Origin: Chrysomallon squamiferum
Lineage: Eukaryota > Mollusca > Gastropoda > Neomphalida > Peltospiridae
DNA length: 64,000 nt
Assembly (NCBI GenBank): GCA_012295275.1
Contig: CM022665.1
Location: forward strand, 38,995,795-39,059,794
Direction: 5' to 3'
Below the pieces are notes generated by a model that saw only the letters and a list, made by a program, of their open reading frames with translations, searched no databases and had not been told where the DNA came from. This document shows positions 1-13,700 of this stretch, piece by piece (position 1 is the stretch's first letter; every line of letters starts with the position of its first letter). Both the position numbers and the translations under genes were made by a program.

Positions 1-70
1 CATATTTATCCTTACCCCATGTGACATACATATATACCCCATTGTGACATATTTATACACACCCCTGTGA
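1..70. repeat. 23-24 bp minisatellite covering the XRN2 stop codon
   Basis: Read on the minus strand, three similar units run 70-48, 47-25 and 24-1. Each starts TCACA, contains a GGGGT core and ends in an ATATG/GTATG-type sequence. The first unit encodes the last XRN2 residues and supplies the TAA stop at 53-55. The array probably continues past the left edge of the window. Confidence 0.8.
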
Positions 71-346
71 GTGATATTCCTGCCTGGGCTGTCTCCCACC
101 GTAACCACCACTGTCATAGCTGCTGCCTCCATAGCCACTGCCACGCCCACCTCCACGGCTGCCTCCCCTTCCACCTCTGCCACCATACATGTCATAGCTC
201 CCTCCACCTCTTCCACCACTGTATCCCTCCGATCTCTGTCCATAACCACCTCGAGCTGAAAAGATATGTAAATAATGCATTAAAATTTTTAAAAAGTGAC
301 CATGAGAGAAAACACAAAGATGCAGTTAGACTGTTATGTTGTGTGT

Positions 347-380
<34 letters not shown>

Positions 381-503
381 ATGTGTGTGAGCATGCATGC
401 ATTTGTGAGAGAAAGAGTGAGACAGATGAATAAATTTAGAGAGATTTCGCAAGAAAAAGTTAATAGAAAATAAAATAAAGTAAAAGTTAAAGAAAATCAC
501 CAC

Positions 504-543
<40 letters not shown>

Positions 544-3500
544 GATAAAAAAGAAAAAAGTGAAATAGAAGTACAAGAAATCAAATTTAGACATTATAAT
601 TAGAAGAGATTTAAAGCTGAATGTGATGACAAACAATAAGTGATTTAAACAAAGACGGGACATGACAGTGACTTGACGTTGGCTTGTGTCACCCAGCATG
701 TCTACCATCTGACAGACAATGGGAACTGTCAGCTGAAACATGATGGAAAGCTCTTCACCATTCACTGATGATGTCCACGCGAGTTTCTTGCTCTCTACTC
801 TTTTCATGGACAACCATCTTACAAACGCCCAAACAGGAAAGCCACTCTTCATGTTAAAAATAAAACGTCTTGTTACATGCCCAATAAAGCAGGAGAGAGA
901 GAGACATCCGGATATTTTTTTATTTTTTTATTTTTTTTTTAAATTTATTGTTTTCCTTCAGTCACTTTAGTTAATTTGTTTTCAATGTTTTCTGTCATTC
1001 ATTTTGATTAATGTCTTGTTGCTGACTGTCCTGTAATTACTGTAGTAGAATTACAATTATGAATGAACTGACTTAGTTGTCCGATTTCTCTTAAAATTTC
1101 TCAAAAGTGTAATAAAATAAAATAAGTGTTTTGTCTTGAAACTGAAAAGGAAATAAGATAACCAAAGTTTTTCTGATTCTTTTCCACACACCTGGTATTT
1201 AAAAATAAAATTAAAATGAATTAGGGAGAAACAGATGTAATTAACATTTCATTTGAAAACATCTGTTCAGATTCAGATGAATATTTCAGGAACTGTTAAA
1301 AGCTTGCTTTCCCTTCCAACAAAAAAAAAGGACTGTTCATGCAACACTACCTTAAGACAACAATTTTGCTATTAACATTGTACATTGTTTGCAGTATGAC
1401 TGAGAGTATCATATACTATAATTTTACACATATTATATATATAAAAAAAAAAGGAAGTAAAAGAAAGTTGATAATAAAAATGTATTAATTATTATTATTA
1501 TTTTTATAAAAAAAAAAAGCATTAATTATAAAAATTTATCTTAACTGCTAAAATTACTACTGGTAGCTTGTTACACTCGTACAGAAGATTTGCTCAAGTC
1601 AGTGGCCCGATGTTTCTTCTGGAAATCTGCTAGTTTTTGTTCATAAATAAGGTTCAAACCTTGTCAATGAATGTCAATCAACGTGCACCCTCGACTCCCA
1701 CTCCACAGGCTCTCGAATCAAATCAAATTGGTGGTCATTTGCATATGGGAGCAAGTTATCCATTGTCATTGTAATTGAATTGGCCAAAGCGTGTCAAGTG
1801 TGACTTCGTTTAGGTCTGCGCTCTCTGCAAGTTTTTAAAGCTAATTGCAACTCATCATATTCTCTTACATTCGACGCAGCCAGACCCAGCAATCTCGTTG
1901 TGTCGTTTGCCAGTCAATTGTTTTGGATGAGGTGAAATTATTTAAGCTCCCTGTATGACTTGTATAATTATGATGTCACGCTGGAGTCAAGAGGTGTGTT
2001 ATGATTATTATTTTTGTAATTGTTATGTTGATAGATTTATGTAATTAATTTTTAAAATCTTCTGAGGAAACAAAGTTATTTTCATTTCCATTCCCTGTGG
2101 CTGGATTCGTATACAAATTCTGACTACTCAGTATCAGTAATTTGGCCATCAATTATGATATTTTATTTTTTCTTTCTTTGTTCCTTTCTTTTTCTTCTCT
2201 ATTTTTTTTCAGTAATAAATACACAAAGATAAATAAAACATGTAAACAGTAAAACTGGTTTTGAGGAAAATGCTGACAGGCATTTAAAATGATAAATAAA
2301 CCTATGTTCACAGATTCAATCATCTTCAAATTCAAATAATAAATTAATGTGTTCCTGAATGCAAATAACTCATTGTTTTTTATATAAAAATAAAAATAAT
2401 TTACATTAAGTTTCAATAAAAAAATTAAAAAAATTTCTAAGGATATTGTTTATTTTTAAATTTTTAGACAAAACTTTTAAAAAATGTAATCAGGTTGTTA
2501 CTTATTATTTTTTGGCTTAAAAGTTCCAGGTAAATTCAATAGTGGGCTGTACTTAAAATACACAAAATGTTCCCCACTAGTATTAACTGTACAAGTGGAT
2601 TTTTAACAAAATGATAACCAAAGATATATTGTACACTGATAACCAATAATGAACAAAAATATGTATCAATTAGTTTAGGCTGAATAACTGAAAAGTAAAT
2701 GTGTAAGCAAAATTTTAAAAATTTGAAGTATCTAAAATAAAATTATCACAGGTAAGAAAATATAAAATGCACATCTTTAAAAAAAAAAAAAAAAAAAAAA
2801 ACTGCTGACACATTTTACACAAAACAGGTAACCACTCGAGTTTTCTATTAAATCAGCACTTCTGTATTCATCACAATAAATACTTTAATTTTAAAGGAAT
2901 AATTTTTCTTAATTGTTTTTACTTCACAAAATTACAAATAAAACTGCAATACATTTATATATGTCTGTGTGTATTTTTGGAAGAAGTAAAAAAACCTTGT
3001 TTTCAATCAGCCATCCATTCTGTGGAAATTTTACAGCAGTAAACTCAAATTTCATTTAGATTTCATTATTGTCTGTTATCAAATTTACTTACTCAGAACC
3101 ACCCAAATAACATTTTTAAATTAAACAGTGGTGGCTCATAAATAAAAGAAGACCAGCACACTGCTAAGTTAACTTTTAGTGAATGTAAAATTATTCAATA
3201 ACTTAACTGGTCTGGGCAGTGTTAGGGTTAATGTTTAGTGAACAATAATATTAATTATTTTGGGGATGGTTTCAGATGTTATTTAATGAAATTTATTTTG
3301 GGCACTGTTAGAGATACCAGTTAGTGAACATTTTTCAGTAACCATCAGTTATTGATTTATATATCATTCTGAAGCAAATATACAGCTTTAATTAATAATT
3401 ACCACCAACAAATATATAGGATATATACAACAATGAAACACATCTTGATATTCATTTTTTATCTATTGTAAAGTTAATATACAGTTGTAATTAATGATAA

Positions 3501-6500
3501 CAACAATAAAACTCACTTTGTTGTACCTTTTTTATATTTCCATGAAAGAGATGCACTGTTTTAATTAATGAGTGATAATGAAATTACCTTGATGCACATT
3601 TTTATATCACCAGTAAAGACACAGCAGATAATGGAACTCACCTTGATAGTCTCTGCCATAGCCTTGTGATGGATACATGCTCTGTGATGACATCACATAA
3701 CTCTGATCAGTGGGTGTGTTGACACCGTGTCTGTCAAAACAAAACAATTGTAGTTACACTTTGATAATTTAACATTTAAAAATTTCATAAACATCTACTG
3801 CTACTTTATTAATTTAATAACATAAAGTCAAATAAACAATATATTGTCACACTTCAAATGCTACAATATTGCAAATTGGACCTTAAAACATTTTAATTTA
3901 ATGGAAATACTAAGTCAATATGACAATAATTATTTTCGAAACCATAATGATATAGAAAGCATAATTAAACAATTAACAACTGAAATCGTACACTTCATTA
4001 TTAAAAAAGTTTTTAATTTTAAAAATCTATCATACCTGAAAACTAAATTTGTTATATTATTTTCCCAAATGTCACAACAATTCTATTTCACAGTGTAAGG
4101 GACGTAACTCCAAAGAAATATAAATTTAAACATGACAACTGTAAAATAAATCTGTTATATTTCATACTGAATGTCAAACAAATTTTCATTATTACCTGAT
4201 CATTCGGATGGCTGTGGAAATATCCTTTTCCCTGTACCCACTGTGAGGCTGAAAACCCAGCTGGGGTCGGTAGTAATCACGATTGCCACCACCACCATAG
4301 CCTGAGTTCCCTTGTCCCCTACCCCTCCCTCGATAACCTCCCTGTCCACTTCGTCTCATCTGTTCAAAATCTTGTGGCTTCAAAACGGGGGGTGGCATTC
4401 TAAATGAAATAAAATTAAAAATAGAAGATGATACATTTTTTTAATTTAAATTTATTCCAGGTTTAAATAACATCAATCAGCAATTGCTTTAAATATATTT
4501 TCTGGCATTAACTCTGACATGAACAAGATTTGGCGACCCCCCCCAAATACCGATTTAACAAGCAACAATTCTGCAGTAACAAACAAAGAGAGGTGTTTAA
4601 AAAATATTACTTCAAAGTGTTTATGTAATGTGAACAAGTTAAAAATATTTTTAAAATAATAATAACAGTAATAAAATGGGAAAACTCACTTTGCACCTGG
4701 CAAAATTTTGGCAGGAAACAAATAACCAACCTCATACTGAGGATCTCGGAACAGAACACTGAAAATGAAAAAAGCAATCATGTAACAATTAAGTTATTTG
4801 TCCAGTTTAACATGAACTATTAAATAATGAAACAAGAAATACCGAGTATTGGTCTTGGTAAAAATATCAGATGCTTGACAGTGATATAAACTTTAAAATA
4901 ATGAAGAAAATACAGATCCAGTTTATTATATCTTTTCAGCTGCAACTATACACAAAGAGCCTTAATAAAGTTTTCACTTTTCAAGTTAATTGTTTCTGTC
5001 TGTACACTTTGCTGAAGAATAACAAATACAATTAGCTTGCAAGGATCCACATTTCATATTGAGAAATAAAATATACAGATTCCTTTATTAAAGAAAAAAA
5101 ATAATAATTTGACAATCACCATAGAAAAATTCAAGATTAATTGAATGGTCTGACTTACCTTATGGTTCTGTTGTCTTTCAACTCCTCTAATCCTGGAATA
5201 GGTGATGGCATAGAGCTGAAGAAAATTGAAAAAAATATGAAGACATTTATCTTTGTGATGTATTACCAATACTAATGATAAAAATAATGTTGTTACTTAT
5301 AATTATGTACATGTATGTATACATTTACAACTGCATATATACATATAACTATCATCACTACCATTAGCTCAACTACTGTTTGACAAAATAGTTGTATTTA
5401 TTATCCTTTCCAAAACAAAAAATGAGAAGGAATTCAACTGCTTAATTACATGTTATGTAAAAGCATACTAACCAATCTTACAAATATAACAAAATACAAC
5501 TCACCCTCCACGAAGAACTGCATATTCATCACACCATACAGTACCCCGCATCCCCTGAGTTAGTTTAGCATCAATCTCCACAGGCTGAAAGAAAACACAA
5601 AAGACACCATGAAACATAGTTCTTTAAAAAAAAAAATATAAACAAGGTAATATATCCTTGTTCCATAGTCATTTAATTAATTAACAATAATCTTGTGATT
5701 CATAATCACAAATCTAGACAAAACAAAGCTAATATTGAAAGTAATAATAAAAATTTCAGAATTTGTTTTTCTTCATTTGCTTCAGAGATATTTACTTCTC
5801 AAAGAAAAAATAAGTTAATAAATAAAATTACTTCGTGAGTTCCATCTCCTTCATACAGAGCTTCCAAGTAGTCGTGAGCTGGGTGTTTGAATCCAACAAA
5901 CAAGCGATCATTTCCACGAGTGTTTCTCTTTCCTGTAAAAACAAGTTCCACTAACAATGTACAATGCCAATGAAATTTTACAAATCTAGATTTTTCAAGG
6001 TGTGGCAAATAAGAACAGATTTGTTTTTATTTAATTTATTACTTCAAATCTGAAGAATCCTCTATTCCTAACTAAGCAACAGTGAATAATCATCAATATA
6101 TTTAAAACTTTCCTGCAATTGTTTGTTTTATACCTGTAGTAATTTTTGACAGTAATAAAAATAATTATTGCTTCTTTAATTTCTGACCATGACATATTAT
6201 AATGACCCTAAACTCTTATACTCTTGTGTAAATCAATCTATCTATACTGTTACGTTTTTGATCGTGTAAGATCTTGATATATAGACAAATTTAACCATGC
6301 ACACTGCTACTTACTCTCTGCAGGTGTAAGATCTTCGTAAACAGACTTCAAGGCTGCCCACAGTCTCTTTTCATCCACAAAAGGCAGCAATGCTACACCT
6401 GAAAAATTAAAATATTGGAAATAAATTTTGGAATAAATCAATCATTTTAAAACCTGTAACTTAATTAATTATAAAAATAAAAATAGAACGACCTACTGAC

Positions 6501-7757
6501 AGAATTATTTTTTTAATTATCATTAACCATAATAAAATATGAAATAAATACTGAATTTCTGAAAAGGGAAGGAGCTTGTCTCTGAATGAATCTGACTCTC
6601 CATACCAATCAATTTTCATTATAGAGAAAACATATTTGGAGCCATGAATGAACTGTATCCTCCTTTACATCTACTTATAAATAAAAATTAACTGTGACAG
6701 ATTTTGTTGGTACAGGTACAGAGACTTATTTGACACACTGTTTAAGTGAATAAATGACTTACCCTGCCAAGCATACTTTTTGCCATTGAGATCAACTCTG
6801 AAATCTATTGGATAGAAATCAATGATGGGAGATTCCTGGAAAGAAAAACATAACATTATTAATAGTTGTTGTATTCAATTAAAAGTAAAACATCTATATC
6901 CATAAAATAGAAACAAATTTTATAATTGTTATTTTTTCAATATTGTTTTCAATTTATTTTTATTTAGTTAACTCTGCTATGTTATGAATATACAGAAATT
7001 AAAATGTAGAGATATCAATAAAAAAAAAAGTCAGTAAAATTTATCAACATTTGAAACACAGTATATATCCATAACACTAAATATGAGAGCAACCATTCCA
7101 GACTACTTTGTATATATAAATGTGTGCACACTAAAACATCAAATTGATGTCAAAACATACTGGATCATCCATGAGTCTCTGCCATGTTATTGGTAAGTGC
7201 TTCTTACTGGCAGCTGGGAAAACACCCATGAGCTGTTCTAAAGGTTTGAACTGAAATAAAGTAAATCAAAAATATTTAAAAACAGGCTGGATATTTTTCC
7301 ATCAACAAAACATATTGTCATGTATTATAAAGTATAATCTGTCAGATAATAAATACACAATTAAAGTGAGTATTGTGAGGTATAACTAAAATACTTTTCT
7401 GAAAAAATAAATAAATAAATTTAAAATTAATAATTCAATAATATGGTTAGATAATTAAAACTGGTATACACAAACAAGATTTAAACACTGTATTTTATGT
7501 TTTATTAAGATTTAACATTTAAAACGTAGCAACATACTTATGTAACAACATGAAATATTGAAAAAGCAGAATTTGTTAATATGAATGAAGAAAAATCAAA
7601 AACATTTTATTTGATGAAAAATGTTGAAAATACTAGTTCACAAACTTACAGGCTCTGTATTTCTTTCAAAGTCATTGTCTAGTTCCCCTATATTTACAAA
7701 ATCTGATGCAAAAGGAGCATAGTGGTATGGAAAGTACCATTTCCATGAGGCACAGCC
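53..7757 (-). CDS. XRN2: XRN2 exons 21-31: C-terminal core and RGG-rich tail
   Basis: Exons 21-28 encode [55 protein letters not shown], the [14 protein letters not shown] segment and [20 protein letters not shown]. All are typical of the region that wraps the XRN2 active site. Exons 29-31 encode an unstructured tail rich in RGG, GYGG and SYGG-like repeats, a composition common in RNA-binding proteins and also present, less strongly, in the human tail. Intron 30 (256-3641) is the longest at about 3.4 kb. The stop TAA at 53-55 lies inside a 23-24 bp minisatellite, so the last residues (SQGCV) are encoded by repeat sequence. A spliced alternative ending beyond the window cannot be excluded. Confidence 0.88.
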
Positions 7758-10700
7758 CTAATAAAACAAAGACAATATTAATAATTTTTTTAAAAAGCAT
7801 TCATTTTTATACATAAAATCAGGGCTAAAAATTCAGCTTTTTTCATGAGAATCCTCTGATTCTCCACAGTTTCAGAGAACAATTTTATCAACAGTGTTAG
7901 TTACATGTGTCAGATGTAATGAACTGTATAGAGATTAGTGTATAATAAAACACCCTTACTATTTAATGGAAAGAATAACCAATTTGTCAGCAACAGTATA
8001 TCCAGTTTTAAACAAAAAACAGAGAAAGCTTTGTTTTCCTTTAATTTAATATGATCAGCACAAGAAATAAAATGAACTATCTGTAATTAGACTTGTTTTT
8101 ATTTTAAGCATTTCTTTCTGTTGAATGTGCTCAACATACAGTAAATAAGTATTTGTAATTGGACTTACATTTCCGCAACCGACAAATAAAAATTATGGAT
8201 TCAAATAAGCAGGAAATTTAAGATTAGGAACATGGTATCTACTAACTAACATAGTAATGTCTGATATAATACTAAACATGGCACATTAAATTACTATATA
8301 TTGTTATTATGTAAGAACTGAAGATGTTCTTTTCGGTTCTCTTTGTTGGCAATTTGGTTCATAGAAATGGGTCAACCACTGCTTGGTTTAAGGACAGACT
8401 AGTCTTGATAAACCACAATGTTCTGAACATACAAGGATTTGAATATATGCTATGCTTTTGAAACAAGTTTAAACTGACGCTTCATAACCAGACTGTTTTT
8501 TTTTTTAATCCAGTAACAGTTTTACTCATTGATTATTCAATTTAATCGAATTTTGGAAATATTTCACACAAGTTGAAATGAATTCGGATGTTTTATGTTT
8601 GTGCAAAACCCTAGCGCAAATCAAGATTCAGAGATTCACGCAAATTTTTAGCCCTGAAAGTACACATTTACAAAAAACAAAAAATAATAATGAAAATTTA
8701 TATGGCTGAAATAAAATGAATATTAAGATATTTGAATATTGTTTAACACAATAATAAATTACAATGGCAATAATAACAAAATATGTATCCTGCATAGTGG
8801 AAGAACAAGAATTTACTAAGACTTATAAATAACTTATTAAGTAAAGAATATTTACCTGGTAATAATACCTGAGAACCCAGCATAATCCTCTCACATAGTG
8901 ATTAGCCTGAAAAACAAAACATCATATACAAATATGTTTTAAATTAAATCAGAGGTTAATAATTATTTAGAACAATTTTGTAAACTGTTTGCCTTTCACT
9001 CTTTGCCATTAAAATTCAAATGGTTTGATTTGATATTGTGACATGCCCTTTTTCACATTTATCTGTTACAGCTACAAGTATTTTTTAGTAAATGGTTAAT
9101 TGTCCAGCTTAATAGTTTATCTACAGTAGTGCAAACAATCAGAATAAATTCCAAAAGTGTCCACTTTATTGTTTCCTCTTACAACTGAGTTCACCTTTTG
9201 TTAATAATAAAGTCTGGTACTAAATGCTAAAAAGAAACATGGAAAACAACCATTTTCTGCACTGTTTTACTTGACATTATATCATTTATAAAAATGTAAA
9301 ACAAAATATGGTTTAACCTTCTTGTTAAATTACTAAATATCAGTTTTTAAACATCATTGTAATCATGCTCAGGAGTGACTTGGGACTTGGGTACAAATTA
9401 CTAGAATCTCATGAATCTACACCAGTAATTTCTGATCTGCAGTGAAAACAATGAACAATACCAAGTAATTAAACTCACCACAGTGTGTCTAAAATCCATG
9501 TCTTCATTGCCAACATCAAACTTTGACTGGTAGTACCGGTCTTTCCATCCATCTTCCCACAACCTGATAAAAACCAAAACAAGCAAATGAACTACAAGTT
9601 TGTGATAACACAGAACTTCATATGTGTGAAATTACATTTTGCTTGGTTTGAGACAATAATTATAGTTAAATATTAAATAATTAGCAATTTACTTTCTTTT
9701 ATGCTATTTTTATTAGTTCTGACACACTGCTCTGTGTTAATCATATTAAATGTTTGCACTCAGATTATCTTGAACTTTGCCCTATAAATATATTTATTTT
9801 ATAAATTTTAAGTAATTTTAACAATAAGTCCTGGATAAAATTACTGACTGAGTCTGTGATAAATGTATTAAATGTTACTGATTAGAAGAGATAAAAAAAG
9901 AAATCTGTTTTCGTTATCTGAAACATCACATTCTTTTTCATTTAATAAATATCTCAAATTAGTTATTTATTTATTCTTGGAGAGATTTTAGTTTGTATCA
10001 TTTACAGTTTATAATATCTTTATTTGAGACATCCTTGAAGGTTTATAAACTGATAAATGTCTTGATAATTATCAAGTGCCATTATTCAAACATTAATTCT
10101 TCAATACGTGCAAAGTTATTATTATTATTATTATTAGTTTTAAGAGTAGAATTTAATCACTGAAGTTAAAGTACCTAACATTATCCTCAGGTTCAGGTTC
10201 ATCATCAGAGTCCTCATCCAGATCATTCAGCTTTCGCTTGGTGCCTTGAGAATCACCACCATTTGACATCATAGCTCGGAGGGCCTCTGCCGCTGCGGCA
10301 TTGCTCTGCATTCTCATGTTGTATGCCACCTCTCGGGGATTGCTGACAGGCCCAGTGTTTTGTCCAATCGGCTGCAAGCAAATGAACATGAAACAGTGAG
10401 AAGACATGGCAGATGATTTCTTCTGTTTACAGAATTTTAAGTCTGTATGCAGTATTCAACTTGAAATATCAAAAGCAACCTGGCACAAATTTCCCTTAGA
10501 AAATCTTGTACAGTGGAAACTTTATTTTTGATATTTTCATTCCACATTGCAGACAATTTGAACAAGTTTTAAAGCTGACTTTTACCAATTCTGAAAATAA
10601 ATTCCAACATAACATTTTACAATAGCAATACAAAAACAAAATTTGACCAAAAAAAAAATATAGATATATATAAATATGAATAACAAATGTGGTTGGAGCT

Positions 10701-13700
10701 GATTTTGTTTAATTTAATTCGCTTCAAACTAAACATCACAATGAAACGGGCAGCTGAAAATTAATTCATGGGCACAAATCAAAAAACTGCTGTCCACAAA
10801 TACTTGGTTTGATTTTACATACCAAATAAATGCAACTGACTGAGGACACCTGTGTTGAGAGATTAAATATTTGGCACTTGCAGAAGCAGACAAATTCAAC
10901 TCCAGCCAGTGCTTAGGATCACCAGAAATAGTTCTGAAATGATTACAACTGGTTAGAAAAAAATCTTCAGAAACAAACTGCTTTTCTCTTCTTTGGATCT
11001 AATCTTTATAGGGCTTTTTTAAATTATTATCATTTTCTTTTCATTGCTGTTCTTTACATTTTTAAAGATCAAGGGAGCAAAAGTGGTGATTGGGCATTCC
11101 AAGAAATGTTTTCTGATGAACTGTATCTAAACAAAATAAATAAATCAAGCACCACCTAATGAAAGTCAAATAATTTGAAGTCAGGGCCATAACTAAGTAA
11201 CTTATAAAGAGAAAACATTGTAACAATTAGCAATATTCCCTCTTGATATTATGGGGGAAAGTTTTAAAAAATTATAATAGAAAATAAAAAAAGAGGAAAA
11301 AGGATATTAATAAAATAAATATTGTTTGAATAACATATAAATTGTCCTACACAAAAATATATTACCAATCATTTGTCCATGTTTTAATTAAATAACGTTG
11401 ACAGACAAAACAAGCCTTTGATTACTCAATTAATTTTTCAGAAATACATATCATTTATAATTTTACCTGTATTAATAAAAAAAAAATGTTCTTCTTTTCA
11501 CTCTTCCTAATGTTTATTAAGCATAATTTTGATTCTTTTGAAGTAAAATAAACACCTCAAGCAAACAATAGGTTTCATAGTACATTTCACCTGACAAAAT
11601 GACAACAATTACCTGTGGGGCAAACTGTCCTCCTGGCATAAAATGGGGTCTGTTGGCATTTTTCTCCTAAAAACAAAATATTTCTTAAAAATTCTTTTGA
11701 AAATGTACATTGTTTCCTGTACATATAGGTAATAATAACTGACAATATATAAAAAGAAAATTACTTTTATGAAACAGATATGAAACAGCAGAATTTCATA
11801 TGAAAGTAAACTCACTGATATATGGAAATGAAAGCTTATTTTAATTTCTATTTTATTTAAGTTGTGAACATTTAGGAAAAGGAAGTCAACTTTATTGATA
11901 TCTTAAAAATTAAAAGCCTGACAAATATTAATACATTCTTTTCTTAAACATTTAAACATTAGACACAGAATTTTATTAATTCATCTTTGAAACAGAAATT
12001 ATTAAATTATAAATTCAAACTTAAATGAAATGTAATATACCCTTTTCAGCCTTTTCTTCTTATCTTTATCTCGTCTTCTGAAATCAAGCTGCAGAAAAGA
12101 AAAAAATAACACCAATCACTTTAATTTGAAATTAATATAATATGAATGACAATTAAAAATGACTATTACAATCATACAATGGTAATAAAAGAAGCCATCC
12201 ATTTTATATCCATAAATTAAGTAACTCAGATGACGTAGTCTGTATAAAACTATCCACTGACGAAGAGTTAAAAATCTAAACTGCTGTAATTTATTTACAC
12301 TGAAACTGAAAATATCATACCTCTGTGTCTCTCCTTTTCTTGAATATATCATCTTCAACTTCCCCTAGTTCTGGAATGGTAAAAAGAATACATTAATAAA
12401 ACACTGTATATCCACAATCATTGACACAGTTTTGTGAATAATAATTTCAAGCAGACACATACTCTCAATACATCTTTAAAAAAAAAAAAAAAAATGTATA
12501 TATATATAATGACAAAGAAACCAACAGGCACCATTTAATGAAATATTTATTAATTAGCAAATATTCTTTTTTCATAACCAGCATCCCATGGAGGAAAAGT
12601 GAGTATCTCAGATTAATTCTTATTTTTATTGCTATTGTTGTTTTTAATTAATATTAAATAAACTTTGAAAAGGCATTTTTAATATTTTTAATAACTTATT
12701 AAATATCCACATTTTATTATTTTGTTAATGAATACCTTTTAAAACAAGCTGAACTCTTTCAAGATGGACCACTCCACTATCACTTATGTAGCCCTGTCAG
12801 GAAAAAAACAAATACTGGTTTAAACATAGATAATTAGTTTTACAGGAAAAAAACCAATACAGGTTTAAACATAGATAATTAGTTTTAAAATATTACCATT
12901 ACAAAGTACAAATTGGCACACCTAACAATAAGTATTATATTTGATATATGCCTTCATAAGATCAAATAAATTCTTCATATAATATCCTGTTTGATTCTAA
13001 TCTTTTCTGTTTAAAGGTCATTAAATATTTGTAACAGAAAAACAATTTTTCTGAATGCATAAAAATTTTAATGACTATATAATTATATTTACTTACTCCA
13101 GTTTTGTAAACAACCTGTTTGTACAGCTTCACCAGTCTGTCTATTGCACCTTCTCTGTATATAGAAAAATAATAAAGAACAAAAAACATTAATATCTATT
13201 TTATGCTTCAACTGAATGAAGTTAAGACACTGCTTCAATAATACGTTTACATTCGAGGGAAGCTGAGATAAATAAAATATTTTATATTTTGTCAGATACA
13301 CTTTTATGCCAAATAATTAATAAAAATAATAAAAATAATAAAAAAATTATGGCAGGCTTTTCCATCCAGTTATCCTTCTTGGAGTAAACTGATATATTTC
13401 ATAGGACGGTTAATAATAAAATAATATCAAACCCCTTGAAACTTATAAGCAAATGTAGGCACTACAGTCACTAGACCTTCCTCAGTTTTTTTTTTTCTGA
13501 ACAAAATTACACAATATAGTCAAGAAAACTTTAAAAAAATAATAATAATAATAATAATAAACCTAGCATAAACTGTCATTTATTATTTACCTTATCTCAA
13601 GAGATGGTAAATGAGGTAGGAAATCATTACCAACAAAGAAACACATGAAGACCCAGTCATCAAGTGCTCTCTAAAGGAGGAGAAAAGGTGAAGGTTAAAA

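Noticed and set aside
10800-10950. Exon-like open stretch in the XRN2 intron between exons 17 and 18
   Set aside because: Exon 17 joins exon 18 in phase without it, and no matching XRN2 segment exists in this position.
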